From Chitinophaga pinensis (GTDB taxonomy: Bacteria > Bacteroidota > Bacteroidia > UBA4408): a stretch of DNA of 64,000 bases. Made by a program: the position numbers and the translations under genes. The notes beneath the pieces were generated by a model. It was not told the origin of the DNA. It was given only the letters and a program-made list of their open reading frames with translations, and did no database searches. Each line of letters starts with the position of its first letter. Positions within the stretch are counted from its first letter, which is position 1. Of this stretch, positions 35,907 to 45,717 are shown one piece after another. Where the stretch lies: assembly GCA_945861665.1 (NCBI GenBank), contig CAMAVS010000001.1:82403-146402 (forward strand), in the 5' to 3' direction.

Positions 35907-35984
35907 GTGGAGTCCAGAATCCACGTTAAAAAACGGGGCGTAATTCGAAAAGCCTTATGAGTAGAAAAAAAAATCAAAAAAATC
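35907..35984 (+). promoter_or_regulatory. Conserved structured 5' leader, copy 1
   Basis: Stem GTGGA/TCCAC (35907-35911 and 35920-35924) with loop GTCCAGAA, then AAAAAACGGGGC (35929-35939 area), TTCGAAAA, and GAGTAGAAAA ending about 19 bases before the ATG. The same order of elements at the same distance from the start (78 versus 77 bases) precedes the unrelated gene at 59933. The third base pair changes from G-C here to T-A there, evidence for the stem. GGGGC may also pair with GCCTT (35952-35956) in this copy only. I cannot match it to a named RNA family. Confidence 0.7.
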
Positions 35985-36515
35985 ATGGAAAATCAAAACA
36001 TTGCATTTGATCAAAAAACAGAAGACTTCGATTTTAAGGAACATTTTATCAAAGCTCTTTTATCGAGTTTTTATTACATTTTTGTGTATATTCCATTTTT
36101 ATTACCTTTTAAAATTTGGGGGAAAGCCGCAACAAGAATTAGTGCACATTGGGAAAAAAAATCGTTAAGTTATAATGAAAATAATGCAAACTCACCATTG
36201 TTGTATTTTTATTTTTTGTTTTTAGTACACTTTTTACTTGATGCATTAATCTTTCTCATATGGCCATTAGGGTTTTTATTTCAAACATATACTTATTTTA
36301 TTGCGAATGAAGCAAAGATGCCTTTCTTTGATGCTTATGTATTAGTACTATTGGGCATATACTTTTCTGTTGTTACTATCAAAGCCGGTAAAGAAGTTAT
36401 TTATTTCTTCCTAAATGTATTGCTTAAGTGGCTTCTTGAAACAATATCCAATATTGGTAAGTTGATTAAGAATATGTGGCTGCTTAATTTTGTTTATAAG
36501 AAAAAAGGAGAATAG
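35985..36515 (+). CDS. Hypothetical membrane protein
   Basis: 176 residues with about four hydrophobic helices (35-55 YYIFVYIPFLLPF, 75-100 LLYFYFLFLVHFLLDALIFLIW, 120-140 YVLVLLGIYFSVVTI, 145-160) and a basic C-terminus. No recognised domain. Monocistronic; preceded by the structured leader at 35907, so probably regulated after transcription starts. The gene is followed by a long inverted repeat (36557-36662). Confidence 0.7.
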   Translation: MENQNIAFDQKTEDFDFKEHFIKALLSSFYYIFVYIPFLLPFKIWGKAATRISAHWEKKSLSYNENNANSPLLYFYFLFLVHFLLDALIFLIWPLGFLFQTYTYFIANEAKMPFFDAYVLVLLGIYFSVVTIKAGKEVIYFFLNVLLKWLLETISNIGKLIKNMWLLNFVYKKKGE

Positions 36516-36556
36516 AAATTAAATTTACTTAGATCAAAACCAGTCCATAACATCAC

Positions 36557-36662
36557 ATTGGCGGATATGGCGGATTTATTGATTAATTGAACATTTATAC
36601 TACTAATATACATTAGTGTTAAAGTGAAAGTTCATTGCTTCTAAATCCGTCACATCGCCAAT
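36557..36662. repeat. MITE-like long inverted repeat
   Basis: The left arm at 36557-36578 (ATTGGCGGATATGGCGGATT...) matches the reverse complement of the right arm at 36642-36662 at about 17 of 21 bases; the middle is A/T-rich with a weaker inner palindrome. The size (about 106 bases) and convergent-gene setting fit a miniature element or a folded intergenic repeat. Confidence 0.6.
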
Positions 36663-36707
36663 CTACAAACCGTATAAGTTCATTGTAAAAAAGCCTATTT
36701 GTAAGCA

Positions 36708-37178
36708 TCATTGTTTTTCAATACGTAAACCTACATCAGTAATCATTGATATATCTTCGACCCTCATCGCTTGTTCGTATGAAAAGGTATAGATACCCGT
36801 TTTTGTAAAACGCACTCCACTTTTAAATAAAATTTGATTGTCCCACACATCACCCGAACCTTTCCCTAGCCATCTTCCACCAATATCTGCTAATATGCAT
36901 TCTACTGTATCGCAGGACACTTTTCCACCAGGGTAAGCTGTTCGCAAAAACATAAACAGATTACTGTAAGCATAATCTCCTGCATTGCGTATATTAATAT
37001 ATACATTGTGTAAAGATATTGTATCGGTAATATCAACGGTGAAATGAACAAGGTTTTTATTGTTCCAAACTCGCTTGGGGATTTGCTTATTTTCTTCGTA
37101 CAACCTCTTACTATCACAACCTGCAAAATAAAAAAGGCTAATAATACCCAACAAATAAAATATGTATTTTATTTTCAA
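36708..37178 (-). CDS. gldH: Gliding-motility lipoprotein GldH
   Basis: 156 residues with a lipoprotein signal (LLGIISLFYFAGCDSKRLYEENKQIPKRVWN). The GldH family features are the early YEENKQIPxxxW motif, FTVDITDTISLHNVYINIRNAGDY and YSNLFMFLRTAYPGG. GldH is an outer-membrane lipoprotein needed for gliding in Flavobacterium and retained in many non-gliding Bacteroidota with the T9SS. It overlaps ricT by 4 bases. Confidence 0.88.
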   Translation of the reverse strand: MKIKYIFYLLGIISLFYFAGCDSKRLYEENKQIPKRVWNNKNLVHFTVDITDTISLHNVYINIRNAGDYAYSNLFMFLRTAYPGGKVSCDTVECILADIGGRWLGKGSGDVWDNQILFKSGVRFTKTGIYTFSYEQAMRVEDISMITDVGLRIEKQ

Positions 37179-38338
37179 TTTGTTTTTACTTGTGAAGCAT
37201 TCGCTCTTTTATTGTTATTATTTCTTCTTTTCTGATTGCTGCTTTTCTTTTTCTTTTTTGAATTGTCGAAGCGTGTAATACTGTCTTGCCCTACCACATT
37301 TTCGTAATCCAACTTTTTCTCTATAATTACAACATCCTTAAATGTAGTTAATTCGGCAGGAATTTCATTTTTAGCATTCAGTTCAATAATCTCCTTTACC
37401 CTATCGATGGTTACTGGAATAAAATTTCCAGGATTATCGGGATACGAAAACCACATTAGTCTTTTAAAAATATCGGTTTTTTGGTGAAAAGCGTTTCCTT
37501 TTAACGTATTCAAGCGAACGTTTGAATCAGGAATGTCTTTAATTGCATCTAAATAGGTATCTAATTCGTAATTAAGACAACATTTTAATTTACCGCATTG
37601 TCCGGCTAATTTCAAAGGATTCAATGATAATTGCTGGTATCTTGCTGCACTTGTTGATACCGAACGAAAATCGGTCAACCACGTTGAGCAACATAATTCG
37701 CGGCCACAAGAACCTATTCCTCCTAACCTACTCGCCTCTTGACGAGCCCCAATCTGACGCATTTCAATACGAACCTTAAACTCATCTGCCAATACCTTAA
37801 TAAGTTCTCTAAAATCAACACGTTCATCGGCTGTATAATAAAATATTGCTTTGGTTTTATCGCCTTGATACTCGACATCGCTAATTTTCATATTCAACTT
37901 CAGCTCCACAGCAATGGTACGAGCTCTATACATTGTAGGATTTTCAAGTGCACGGGCAGCTTCCCATTTATCAATGTCGCTTTGCTTTGCTTTGCGGTAA
38001 ATCTTTTTTATTTCAGCCGAATTGGAATCGATTGATTTCTTCTTTAGCTGAAGTTTTACCAACTCACCTGCCATTGAAACAGTGCCAATATCGTGACCGG
38101 GAGAAGTTTCAACAGAAACAATGTCACCAGTAAATAAGCTCATTCCGGCTTCTTTTAGGTAAAAATCTTTACGACCATTCTTAAATCGCACCTCAACTAT
38201 GTTAAACTGCGACTGCCCCTTTGGCAATTCCATATTTGAAAGCCAATCGAATATATTTAATTTATTACAGCCTCCGCTGCCACAAGATCCATTATTTTTA
38301 CAACCACCCGGGGTTGACCCACAACTACCACATCCCAT
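37175..38338 (-). CDS. ricT: RicT/PSP1-family protein
   Basis: 387 residues. The N-terminus is Cys/Gly-rich (MGCGSCGSTPGGCKNNGSCG), followed by the PSP1 core with ARQEASRLGGIGSCGRELCCSTWL and LAGQCGKLKCCLNYELDTYL, Cys pairs expected to bind an Fe-S cluster. In Bacillus, RicT (YaaT) is part of a complex acting on RNase Y; the role in Bacteroidota is unproven. The C-terminal 40 residues are Lys/Asn/Ser-rich and disordered. Order holB-ricT-gldH is a conserved Bacteroidota cluster. A TACCTTTG element (minus, 38379-38372) lies 34 bases upstream. Confidence 0.88.
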   Translation of the reverse strand: MGCGSCGSTPGGCKNNGSCGSGGCNKLNIFDWLSNMELPKGQSQFNIVEVRFKNGRKDFYLKEAGMSLFTGDIVSVETSPGHDIGTVSMAGELVKLQLKKKSIDSNSAEIKKIYRKAKQSDIDKWEAARALENPTMYRARTIAVELKLNMKISDVEYQGDKTKAIFYYTADERVDFRELIKVLADEFKVRIEMRQIGARQEASRLGGIGSCGRELCCSTWLTDFRSVSTSAARYQQLSLNPLKLAGQCGKLKCCLNYELDTYLDAIKDIPDSNVRLNTLKGNAFHQKTDIFKRLMWFSYPDNPGNFIPVTIDRVKEIIELNAKNEIPAELTTFKDVVIIEKKLDYENVVGQDSITRFDNSKKKKKSSNQKRRNNNNKRANASQVKTN

Positions 38339-38371
38339 ATTTCAATTTATCTAGTATACAAGTTAATTTTT

Positions 38372-38379
38372 CAAAGGTA
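38372..38379 (-). promoter_or_regulatory. -7 element of the ricT-gldH unit
   Basis: TACCTTTG on the minus strand, an exact TAnnTTTG match between holB and ricT. Confidence 0.5.
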
Positions 38380-38390
38380 AGATTTTTCTT

Positions 38391-39524
38391 TTAAACTGGA
38401 ATGTGCAACAAGTCAACCATTTTAAAAGAAAGGTCGAGCAACAAAATTTTAGGGTGGGCGTTGCGCTCAATTTGATTTATTGCTTTATTTAATTGGTCTA
38501 AAATTTCAACGCAATTTTTTGGGTGGACAAACGGACTGAACTTCTTACTAAATTGAAGTTCCTGGCCATTCAGTCTCACTAAATTTTCAAGCTTTAAGTG
38601 TAACAATAATGTTTCACGCATAATTTGAGAAACATAGTTTAAAAAGTTTTTTTGTTTTTCCCTACCAATTGCTGCAATGGAATCAACCCAGGTTATTAAA
38701 TCGGCAAACTTACGACCATAGCAATAGCGCACCCACAACTGTAAATTTGTAGGATTAAAATCATCACCGTCTGTTTCCTGTATTAGCTGAACAGCCACGT
38801 TGTAATTCCCATTGCTCAAATGACATATTAATTGAGCTTGGGTTAATGATATGCTATGCTTTTGCTGCAAAGCGCCAATAAGCTCATCGTCTTTAATCTT
38901 ATTCACTTTTACCAACTGTGTTCGCGAAATTATGGTACTCAGCAACTTTTCGTGTTCCTCTACGACCAATAAGAATAAAGTTTTTTCGGGTGGCTCTTCC
39001 AGTATTTTCAGTAATTTATTGGAACAAGAAATGTTCATTTTTTCGGCCATCCAAATAATCATCACCTTGTACTCTGATTCATAGGTAGTAAGGCTTAACT
39101 TCTTAAAAATGGATGAACTTTCATCGGTATTAATAATTCCCTGTTTGTTTTCTACCCCCAAACGTTCCAACCAAGTAAAAACATCTAAATAGGGATTGTC
39201 TAATAAAGCCTCTCTCCATTCAACAATAAAATTATCGCTTACAGGTTTTGATGTAACACTTGCGGTGGAAGCAACAGGAAAAACAAAATGTAAGTCGGGA
39301 TGCACAATTTTTTGGTACTTAATGCAAGAAAGGCACTCGCTACAGCTATCATCTTCTTGTTTATTGGTACAATTAATATATTGAGCATAGGCAATGGCCA
39401 ATGCTAAATTCCCCGAACCTTGGCTTCCTAAAAACACTTGAGCGTGACTAACCCTTCCATCCTTAACCGTTTGCACGAGATTTTTTTTTAAGTCAACTAA
39501 ACCTATAACGTCTTTAAATAACAC
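38391..39524 (-). CDS. holB: DNA polymerase III delta' subunit
   Basis: 377 residues. The AAA+ domain has a degenerate P-loop (GSQGSGNLALAIAYAQ, no Lys), the Zn-binding cysteines CTNKQEDDSCSECLSCIKYQ, the sensor-type SNKLLKILEEPPEKTLFLLV and the SRT (STIISRTQLV) arginine finger, as in clamp-loader delta'. It acts in replisome loading. A TACATTTG element (minus, 39536-39529) ends 4 bases before the ATG, so the mRNA may be leaderless. Confidence 0.9.
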   Translation of the reverse strand: MLFKDVIGLVDLKKNLVQTVKDGRVSHAQVFLGSQGSGNLALAIAYAQYINCTNKQEDDSCSECLSCIKYQKIVHPDLHFVFPVASTASVTSKPVSDNFIVEWREALLDNPYLDVFTWLERLGVENKQGIINTDESSSIFKKLSLTTYESEYKVMIIWMAEKMNISCSNKLLKILEEPPEKTLFLLVVEEHEKLLSTIISRTQLVKVNKIKDDELIGALQQKHSISLTQAQLICHLSNGNYNVAVQLIQETDGDDFNPTNLQLWVRYCYGRKFADLITWVDSIAAIGREKQKNFLNYVSQIMRETLLLHLKLENLVRLNGQELQFSKKFSPFVHPKNCVEILDQLNKAINQIERNAHPKILLLDLSFKMVDLLHIPV

Positions 39525-39594
39525 GTTCCAAATGTACTAAAAAGGTACATTTAATTTGTGAGCAAAATGTTAATTACCGCAAGCATAAAAAAAA

Positions 39595-39602
39595 TAATTT
39601 TG
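39595..39602 (+). promoter_or_regulatory. -7 promoter element of pgk
   Basis: TAATTTTG, an exact TAnnTTTG match 30 bases before the ATG of pgk. Confidence 0.5.
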
Positions 39603-39632
39603 TATAAAATTTAGAGAATTAAAATTATAACG

Positions 39633-40826
39633 ATGAAAACAGTCGATAATTATAACTTTTCGGGCAAAAAAGCATTGGTTAGAGTGGATTTTAATGTGCC
39701 ATTAGATTCTAGCTATAATATAACAGACGATACACGCATACGTGCCGCCATACCTACCCTCAAAAAAATTCTGAACGATGGAGGAACGGTAATATTGATG
39801 TCGCATTTAGGAAGACCGAAAGAAATTTCGGAAGAAAAATTTTCACTCAAACACATTGTTAAACATATTTCTCAATTATTAGGTGTTCCTGTTAAATTTT
39901 CGAACGACTGTATTGGAGCAGGTACAAAAAGTATGGTTGAGGGACTTCAAAAAGGAGAAGTATTGTTGTTGGAAAATTTGCGTTTTCATAAACAAGAACA
40001 GGCTGGTACCAAATCATTTGCACAAGAACTTTCTACTTTTGGCGATGTATATGTGAACGATGCTTTTGGGACGGCTCACCGTGCCCACGCATCCACCACC
40101 ATTATTGCTAAATTTTTTCCGAACAATAAAGTTTTTGGCTATGTAATGGCGGGCGAAATTGAAAACATACGCAAAGTATTGGACAATGCACACAAGCCAT
40201 TTACAGCTATAATGGGTGGAGCAAAAGTATCGGGCAAAATACTCATCATTGATCAATTGCTTGATAAAATAGACAACCTCATTATTGGTGGCGGAATGGC
40301 ATACACCTTTATAAAAGCAAAGGGTGGAAATGTAGGCAGCTCCTTGGTGGAAGAAGATAAACTGGATATAGCGCTAAACATATTAAAAACAGCAAAAGAA
40401 AAGAATGTAACCATTTACATTCCAACAGATACGGTTGTTGCCAATGCTTTTGCAAACGAAGCCAACAAACAAACCGTTGATATTTATTCTATTCCCAGTG
40501 GCTGGATGGGTTTAGACATTGGACCCGATACAGCAAAAAAATACGATGAAGTAATTCAGCAATCAAATACCATTTTATGGAACGGACCAATGGGGGTATT
40601 TGAAATGAGCAATTTTGAAAGCGGAACAAAATCGGTTGCCGAATCAATTGTTAAGGCTACAAAAAAAGGTGCCTATTCACTCATTGGCGGTGGCGACTCA
40701 GTAGCTGCTATAAACAAATATAAAATGGGTAAGGACGTTAGCTATGTTTCAACCGGTGGTGGCGCACTGCTCGAATACATTGAAACAGGTTGTTTGCCGG
40801 GGGTAAAAGCGATTGAAGAGGAGTAG
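39633..40826 (+). CDS. pgk: Phosphoglycerate kinase
   Basis: 397 residues, full length. Signatures: [77 protein letters not shown] and [14 protein letters not shown]. It transfers phosphate from 1,3-bisphosphoglycerate to ADP in glycolysis, in the cytoplasm. Monocistronic, divergent from holB. Confidence 0.97.
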   Translation: MKTVDNYNFSGKKALVRVDFNVPLDSSYNITDDTRIRAAIPTLKKILNDGGTVILMSHLGRPKEISEEKFSLKHIVKHISQLLGVPVKFSNDCIGAGTKSMVEGLQKGEVLLLENLRFHKQEQAGTKSFAQELSTFGDVYVNDAFGTAHRAHASTTIIAKFFPNNKVFGYVMAGEIENIRKVLDNAHKPFTAIMGGAKVSGKILIIDQLLDKIDNLIIGGGMAYTFIKAKGGNVGSSLVEEDKLDIALNILKTAKEKNVTIYIPTDTVVANAFANEANKQTVDIYSIPSGWMGLDIGPDTAKKYDEVIQQSNTILWNGPMGVFEMSNFESGTKSVAESIVKATKKGAYSLIGGGDSVAAINKYKMGKDVSYVSTGGGALLEYIETGCLPGVKAIEEE

Positions 40827-40855
40827 TTGTTGACTATTGAACTTTATTATTTATC

Positions 40856-42601
40856 TCACTTTTGTCTTTCTCCAATTTGTTGACGCCACATAGCGTAGTA
40901 AAGTCCTTTTTGATTCAATAATTCTTCGTGTTTTCCATTCTCTACAATAATTCCACGTTCCAACACCACAATTTTATCTGCATGCATAATAGTAGAAAGA
41001 CGATGTGCAATAAGAATGGTGATGTGCTTTTTATTTTGAGAAACATCGCGTATCGTTTTACTTATTTCTTCTTCCGTAATGGAATCCAAAGATGAAGTAG
41101 CTTCATCAAAAACAAGCAAAGATGGCTTTCGCAGCAATGCACGAGCAATAGACAAGCGTTGCTTTTCACCGCCCGATACTTTCACACCACCCTCACCAAT
41201 TACCGTATCTAATCCTTTATCGGCTCGTGCCATTAAATTCTGGCAAGCTGCTTTGTTCAATATATCCAAACATTCTTCATCAGTAGCATTGGGTGCTACA
41301 AACAATAAATTTTCTTTGATGGTTCCTGCAAATAACTGTGTATCCTGAGTTACAAATCCAATTTGAGAACGCAACTGATCTAAATAAATGTCCTTTCCAT
41401 TGTGATTGTTATACAACACCTCGCCTGACTTAGCGGTATAAAGCCCTACCAGCAATTTCACCAAAGTAGTTTTCCCCGAACCTGAGGGGCCGACAAAAGC
41501 AAGTGTTTCACCACTTTTCACCGAAAAAGAAACGTGCTCCAATGCATTGCTTGTAGCCGATTGGTGCCTAAAGCTAATGTCTTTAAATTCCAAAGTTTGT
41601 ATATTCTCGATTGGAATGGGATTGACTGCTTTTGCTTCTTTGGGTATATTTATAATTGCTTGAAAATTATCCAAAGAAACTTCTGCTTCACGATATATGC
41701 TTATAATATTTCCTAATTCCTGAAGGGGGCCAAAAATAAAGAAGGAATATATCTGTAAAGAAAATAATTGCCCCAAGGTCATATCATCGGCAAAAATCAA
41801 ATACAACAACAAAAACAAAATACAACTGCGCAAAAAGTTCACAAAAGTTCCTTGAATAAAACTAATGCTTCGAATAAAACGTACCTTCTTTAATTCCAAG
41901 CCAAGTATTTTTACCGTGGTAGCATTCAATCGGTTAATTTCCTGATCGGCTAAACCTAAACTTTTAACCAATTCAATATTGCGCAACGATTCCGTTGTTG
42001 AACCTGCCAAGGCAGTAGTTTCTCCTACAATCACTTTTTGTATTTTTTTAATTCGCTTACTTAATATGGAAGTAATGAATCCTAAAACCGGAACAGAAGC
42101 AAAATACACTACTGCAATTAACCAATGTATATTTATCGCGTACACCATAACAAAAACAACACCTACCAAAGAGGTAAATAGAATACTTACAAAGGCGTTG
42201 ATTAGTTTTTCTACATCGGTACGCACTTTTTGCAGTTTCCCCAATGTTTCACCACTACGCTGATCTTCAAAAACCTGATAAGGAAGTTCAAGAGAATGTT
42301 TTAATCCATCGGAATAAATTTGTGCGCCTAATTTTTGAACAATCACATTTACATAATAATCTTGAAAATTTTTGGCAATACGTGATACCATTGCAGCACC
42401 CATCGACAATAAAATTAAATAGCCTATTCCTTTAATAAATTGTTCTTTGTTATATGAATGAGGATTGCCTGCATATTCATCTACTACCCTACTAAAAATA
42501 TAAGGATCGGTTAAAGAAAACAGTTGATTTATAGAAGCCAAGAGTAGCGCCAACAAAACCAAGAACTTATATTGCTTGAGGTATTGAAAAAGTAATTTCA
42601 T
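40856..42601 (-). CDS. ABC exporter, fused membrane and ATPase domains
   Basis: 581 residues, a half-transporter that works as a dimer. Six membrane helices (about 1-315) precede the ATPase with Walker A GPSGSGKTTLV, Q-loop FVTQDTQLF, signature VSGGEKQRLSIARALL, Walker B LLVFDEATSSLD and switch His in LIAHRLSTI. It is MsbA/LmrA-like; lipid, drug or peptide substrates are all possible. It ends the run NUDIX-ABC on the minus strand. Confidence 0.9.
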   Translation of the reverse strand: MKLLFQYLKQYKFLVLLALLLASINQLFSLTDPYIFSRVVDEYAGNPHSYNKEQFIKGIGYLILLSMGAAMVSRIAKNFQDYYVNVIVQKLGAQIYSDGLKHSLELPYQVFEDQRSGETLGKLQKVRTDVEKLINAFVSILFTSLVGVVFVMVYAINIHWLIAVVYFASVPVLGFITSILSKRIKKIQKVIVGETTALAGSTTESLRNIELVKSLGLADQEINRLNATTVKILGLELKKVRFIRSISFIQGTFVNFLRSCILFLLLYLIFADDMTLGQLFSLQIYSFFIFGPLQELGNIISIYREAEVSLDNFQAIINIPKEAKAVNPIPIENIQTLEFKDISFRHQSATSNALEHVSFSVKSGETLAFVGPSGSGKTTLVKLLVGLYTAKSGEVLYNNHNGKDIYLDQLRSQIGFVTQDTQLFAGTIKENLLFVAPNATDEECLDILNKAACQNLMARADKGLDTVIGEGGVKVSGGEKQRLSIARALLRKPSLLVFDEATSSLDSITEEEISKTIRDVSQNKKHITILIAHRLSTIMHADKIVVLERGIIVENGKHEELLNQKGLYYAMWRQQIGERQK

Positions 42602-42628
42602 ACTATTTAGGGCGCAAATGTATGAAAA

Positions 42629-43267
42629 CTATCCGTAAAAAAAGCGATTTATTACCGCATTAAATTCGCTAATAATCATTGCCGTAGCACCCCAAACGTG
42701 ATGCTCTTCAAAATTATAAAAGGGGGCTTCCACCAATCCTGCATAACTTGTTTCCAATTGCTTTGTCGACATCTTACTGATATCTAATAAATCATGTATA
42801 CTCACTTCCAAAATCTGTTCTACTTCTCTTTCGTTGCGTACAAAAATTGGAGTATTTATTATTCTTGCAACAACAGGATTAACTATATAATTACTTGCCG
42901 GTATAAACAAAGAAGATAAATTACCGATTAGTTCTAACTCTGTTTCAGGTACCCCAACTTCTTCATTCGTCTCCCGAAAAGCTGCTTCAACAATACTTTC
43001 GCCTTCCTCTATTTTCCCTCCCGGAAAACTAACCTGTGAACTGTGCACACCTTTATAAGTAGATCGCAGTGTTAGCAATGTATGTATACAATTATTTTTT
43101 TCATACAGCAAAATAAGCACACTACTTTTTTGGGGATGGCTGTTTTGTTGTAAATAATATTCGGACGACTTGCGCAAAGAAGGTGCCATTTTCAATTGCT
43201 CATTCTCTCCCGGTAAAACTTGTTGTAACTGGTATTTTAAATGTTTTGCAAAATCATTGAATAGCAT
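42629..43267 (-). CDS. NUDIX hydrolase, CoA-pyrophosphatase type
   Basis: 212 residues. The Nudix box is GGKIEEGESIVEAAFRETNEEVG, preceded by LTLRSTYKGVHSSQVSFPGG, the LLTxRS...H.GQV.FPGG pattern of the NudL/CoA pyrophosphatase group, which cleaves CoA to 4'-phosphopantetheine and ADP. Substrate assignment is by this motif only. Lies 12 bases from asnS. Confidence 0.82.
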   Translation of the reverse strand: MLFNDFAKHLKYQLQQVLPGENEQLKMAPSLRKSSEYYLQQNSHPQKSSVLILLYEKNNCIHTLLTLRSTYKGVHSSQVSFPGGKIEEGESIVEAAFRETNEEVGVPETELELIGNLSSLFIPASNYIVNPVVARIINTPIFVRNEREVEQILEVSIHDLLDISKMSTKQLETSYAGLVEAPFYNFEEHHVWGATAMIISEFNAVINRFFYG

Positions 43268-43278
43268 CCCTTAATCAA

Positions 43279-44661
43279 TTAAAACTCTGCGCTCATTGGT
43301 GTGCGAGGAAAAGGTATCACATCGCGAATATTTGTCATACCGGTTACAAACAACATTAAACGTTCAAAACCCATTCCAAATCCGCTATGCGGACAAGTAC
43401 CGTACTTACGTGTTTCTAAATACCACCACAAACTTTCTTCATGTATATTCATTTCTTTCACACGCGCCAACAGTTTATCGTAATTATCTTCCCGTTGCGA
43501 ACCACCAATTAATTCACCAATCCAAGGAAACAAAATATCCATTGCGCGCACCGTTTTTCCGTCCTCATTTTGCTTCATATAAAAAGACTTTATATGCTTT
43601 GGATAGTCGATAAGTATAACAGGCTTTTTAAAATATTCTACCAAATAATTTTCGTGCTCCTTTTGCAAATCCGCTCCCCACTCGGCCTTGAATTCGAATT
43701 TTTTTCCTGAATTCAATAATACATCTACGGCAGCTGTATAGGTAAGTCTTTCAAAAGTGCAATCCACAACCGATTGTAAACGGCCCAATAATTCCTTGTC
43801 GTACATTGTATTTAAAAATTCCAAATCGTCCTTACAATTTTCTAAAGCATAACGAATAAGGTATTTTAAAAAATCCTCTGCCAAATTCATATTGTCATTG
43901 AAATCATAAAAAGCCATTTCGGGTTCTATCATCCAAAATTCTGCTAAATGGCGAGGAGTATTTGAATTCTCTGCTCTAAATGTTGGGCCGAATGTGTAAA
44001 TCAAGCCCAAACCCAAAGCACCCAACTCTCCTTCCAGCTGACCAGAAACAGTAAGATTGGTTTCCTTTCCAAAAAAATCCTTTTTAAAGTCAATAGAGCC
44101 GTCTTCTTTTTTAGGTGGATTTTGAATATCCAGTGTAGTTACACGAAACATCTCGCCTGCCCCTTCCGCATCCGAACCTGTAATGATAGGTGTATGTAGA
44201 TTAAAAAAACCTTTTTCATTAAAATATTTGTGCACAGCAAAACTCATTGCGTGACGAATTCTCAACACAGCACCGAATGTATTTGTACGCGGTCGCAAAT
44301 GCGCTATCTCTCTTAAAAATTCAAGTGTATGGCCTTTCTTTTGCAAAGCAAATGTTTCATCGGCAGTGCCCAGCACCTCTAATTCTTTCAATTGTATTTC
44401 AACACTTTGTCCCTGCCCCTGCGATTTTACCAAGATACCCGTAATGGATACACAAGCCCCTGTAGTTACTCCTTTTAAATTATCTTCGCTAAAATTACTC
44501 AATTCAACAACCGCTTGAATAGTATGAATGGTAGAACCATCGTTCACTGCTATAAACGCCACATTTTTGTTTCCTCTTTTGGTGCGCACCCATCCTTTAA
44601 TGTTTACTAACCTATCTACTTCTGTAACATTCAACAGTTCGCTAATCTTCGTGTTTTTCAT
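43279..44661 (-). CDS. asnS: Asparaginyl-tRNA synthetase
   Basis: 460 residues from the ATG at 44661 ([10 protein letters not shown]); an in-frame extension to 44739 adds an unlikely hydrophobic leader. Class II synthetase: N-terminal OB-fold anticodon domain ([25 protein letters not shown]), motif 1-2 region [21 protein letters not shown] and [27 protein letters not shown], motif 3 [15 protein letters not shown]. Charges tRNA-Asn, so Asn-tRNA synthesis need not pass through the amidotransferase. Confidence 0.96.
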   Translation of the reverse strand: MKNTKISELLNVTEVDRLVNIKGWVRTKRGNKNVAFIAVNDGSTIHTIQAVVELSNFSEDNLKGVTTGACVSITGILVKSQGQGQSVEIQLKELEVLGTADETFALQKKGHTLEFLREIAHLRPRTNTFGAVLRIRHAMSFAVHKYFNEKGFFNLHTPIITGSDAEGAGEMFRVTTLDIQNPPKKEDGSIDFKKDFFGKETNLTVSGQLEGELGALGLGLIYTFGPTFRAENSNTPRHLAEFWMIEPEMAFYDFNDNMNLAEDFLKYLIRYALENCKDDLEFLNTMYDKELLGRLQSVVDCTFERLTYTAAVDVLLNSGKKFEFKAEWGADLQKEHENYLVEYFKKPVILIDYPKHIKSFYMKQNEDGKTVRAMDILFPWIGELIGGSQREDNYDKLLARVKEMNIHEESLWWYLETRKYGTCPHSGFGMGFERLMLFVTGMTNIRDVIPFPRTPMSAEF

Positions 44662-44763
44662 TTTCAATTGAATTTTAGTACAAAAAAAGGGTTTTTTAAT
44701 TGCTTTAACAAGCATCCCACACAATAAAAGGCATATCAAATAATGGTTTTAGTAAAAATGATG

Positions 44764-44771
44764 TACTTTTG
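44764..44771 (+). promoter_or_regulatory. -7 element of the acyltransferase gene
   Basis: TACTTTTG. It covers the TTG at 44769, which therefore cannot be the true start codon and points to the GTG at 44793. Confidence 0.5.
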
Positions 44772-44792
44772 TTAGATGAAACCACTGTTGCC

Positions 44793-45548
44793 GTGAAATA
44801 CATAAAGCAACCGCTTTATATACTTTGGAAGATAATTTTTGTACTCAATTTTGCGGGGACAATGGTGTTACTATATCCCTTCTTTTACATAACACTTTCG
44901 AGAAAACATTGGTACAAATATGCTTTTGTATTACAAAAATTTTGGGCCAGACTGCTCACTCTCCCACTGGGAATATTTTATACCATTGAGAGAAAAGGAA
45001 TACATGTAAAAGGACAAACTTATATATACTGTGCCAACCATACTTCCTACATCGACATTATTATGTGTTACTGTACCATACCTGATTATTTTATTTTTAT
45101 GGGAAAACAGGAATTGCAAAAGGCGCCTTTGTTTAATATTTTTTTCAAGGATATGAATATTTTGGTGAACCGAAAAAGCAGTTTCGGTTCTCACAAAGCC
45201 TTACAAACAGCAGGTGAACGGTTAGATATGGGACAAAACCTTATTATTTTTCCTGAGGGAACCATTTCAAGAGAGGCACCTAGTCTGCGGCCATTCAAAT
45301 ACGGTGCTTTTAAATTAGCTATTGAAAAACAGCTACCCATCATTCCAATTACCTATGTAAATAACTTTATGTTATTGCAAGACAAAGCCTTTTTAAAAGG
45401 AAATGGACGACCGGGCATGTCGCGCGTGGTGGTTCACGAAGCTATTGAAACAAAAGGATTAACACTAGAGGATATAGAGATGCTGAAAAACAAAGTGGAA
45501 CAAATTATAAAAAAACCTCTGTTGGAATATTATTCTTTTTTGAAGTAG
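44793..45548 (+). CDS. plsC: 1-acyl-sn-glycerol-3-phosphate acyltransferase
   Basis: 251 residues from the GTG at 44793; the longer frame to 44769 starts inside the promoter. One or two N-terminal membrane helices (about 10-45) precede the acyltransferase motifs NHTSYIDIIM (HX4D), FKDMNILVNRKSSFGSHKAL and IIFPEGTISREAP. It adds the second acyl chain to lysophosphatidic acid at the inner membrane. Monocistronic. Confidence 0.85.
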   Translation: MKYIKQPLYILWKIIFVLNFAGTMVLLYPFFYITLSRKHWYKYAFVLQKFWARLLTLPLGIFYTIERKGIHVKGQTYIYCANHTSYIDIIMCYCTIPDYFIFMGKQELQKAPLFNIFFKDMNILVNRKSSFGSHKALQTAGERLDMGQNLIIFPEGTISREAPSLRPFKYGAFKLAIEKQLPIIPITYVNNFMLLQDKAFLKGNGRPGMSRVVVHEAIETKGLTLEDIEMLKNKVEQIIKKPLLEYYSFLK

Positions 45549-45705
45549 TTGTTGGTTATTGGTCTGTATAGAGTAAACATTGCCGAAACTCGATTTTAAT
45601 CCAAGCATCACGTATAAATAAAATAACAAAATTGTGGCTTGTTATATTGAGCTAAGTATGTGCGAGGATATCAAGCAATTAAAAAAAAGCTAAATAAATA
45701 AGAAT

Positions 45706-45713
45706 TATATTTG
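45706..45713 (+). promoter_or_regulatory. -7 element of dacB
   Basis: TATATTTG, an exact match ending 4 bases before the GTG at 45718. A leaderless transcript is implied if this GTG is used. Confidence 0.45.
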
Positions 45714-45717
45714 TTAG

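Noticed and set aside
44769..44792. TTG start of the acyltransferase
   Set aside because: It lies inside a TACTTTTG -7 promoter element; the GTG at 44793 is preferred.
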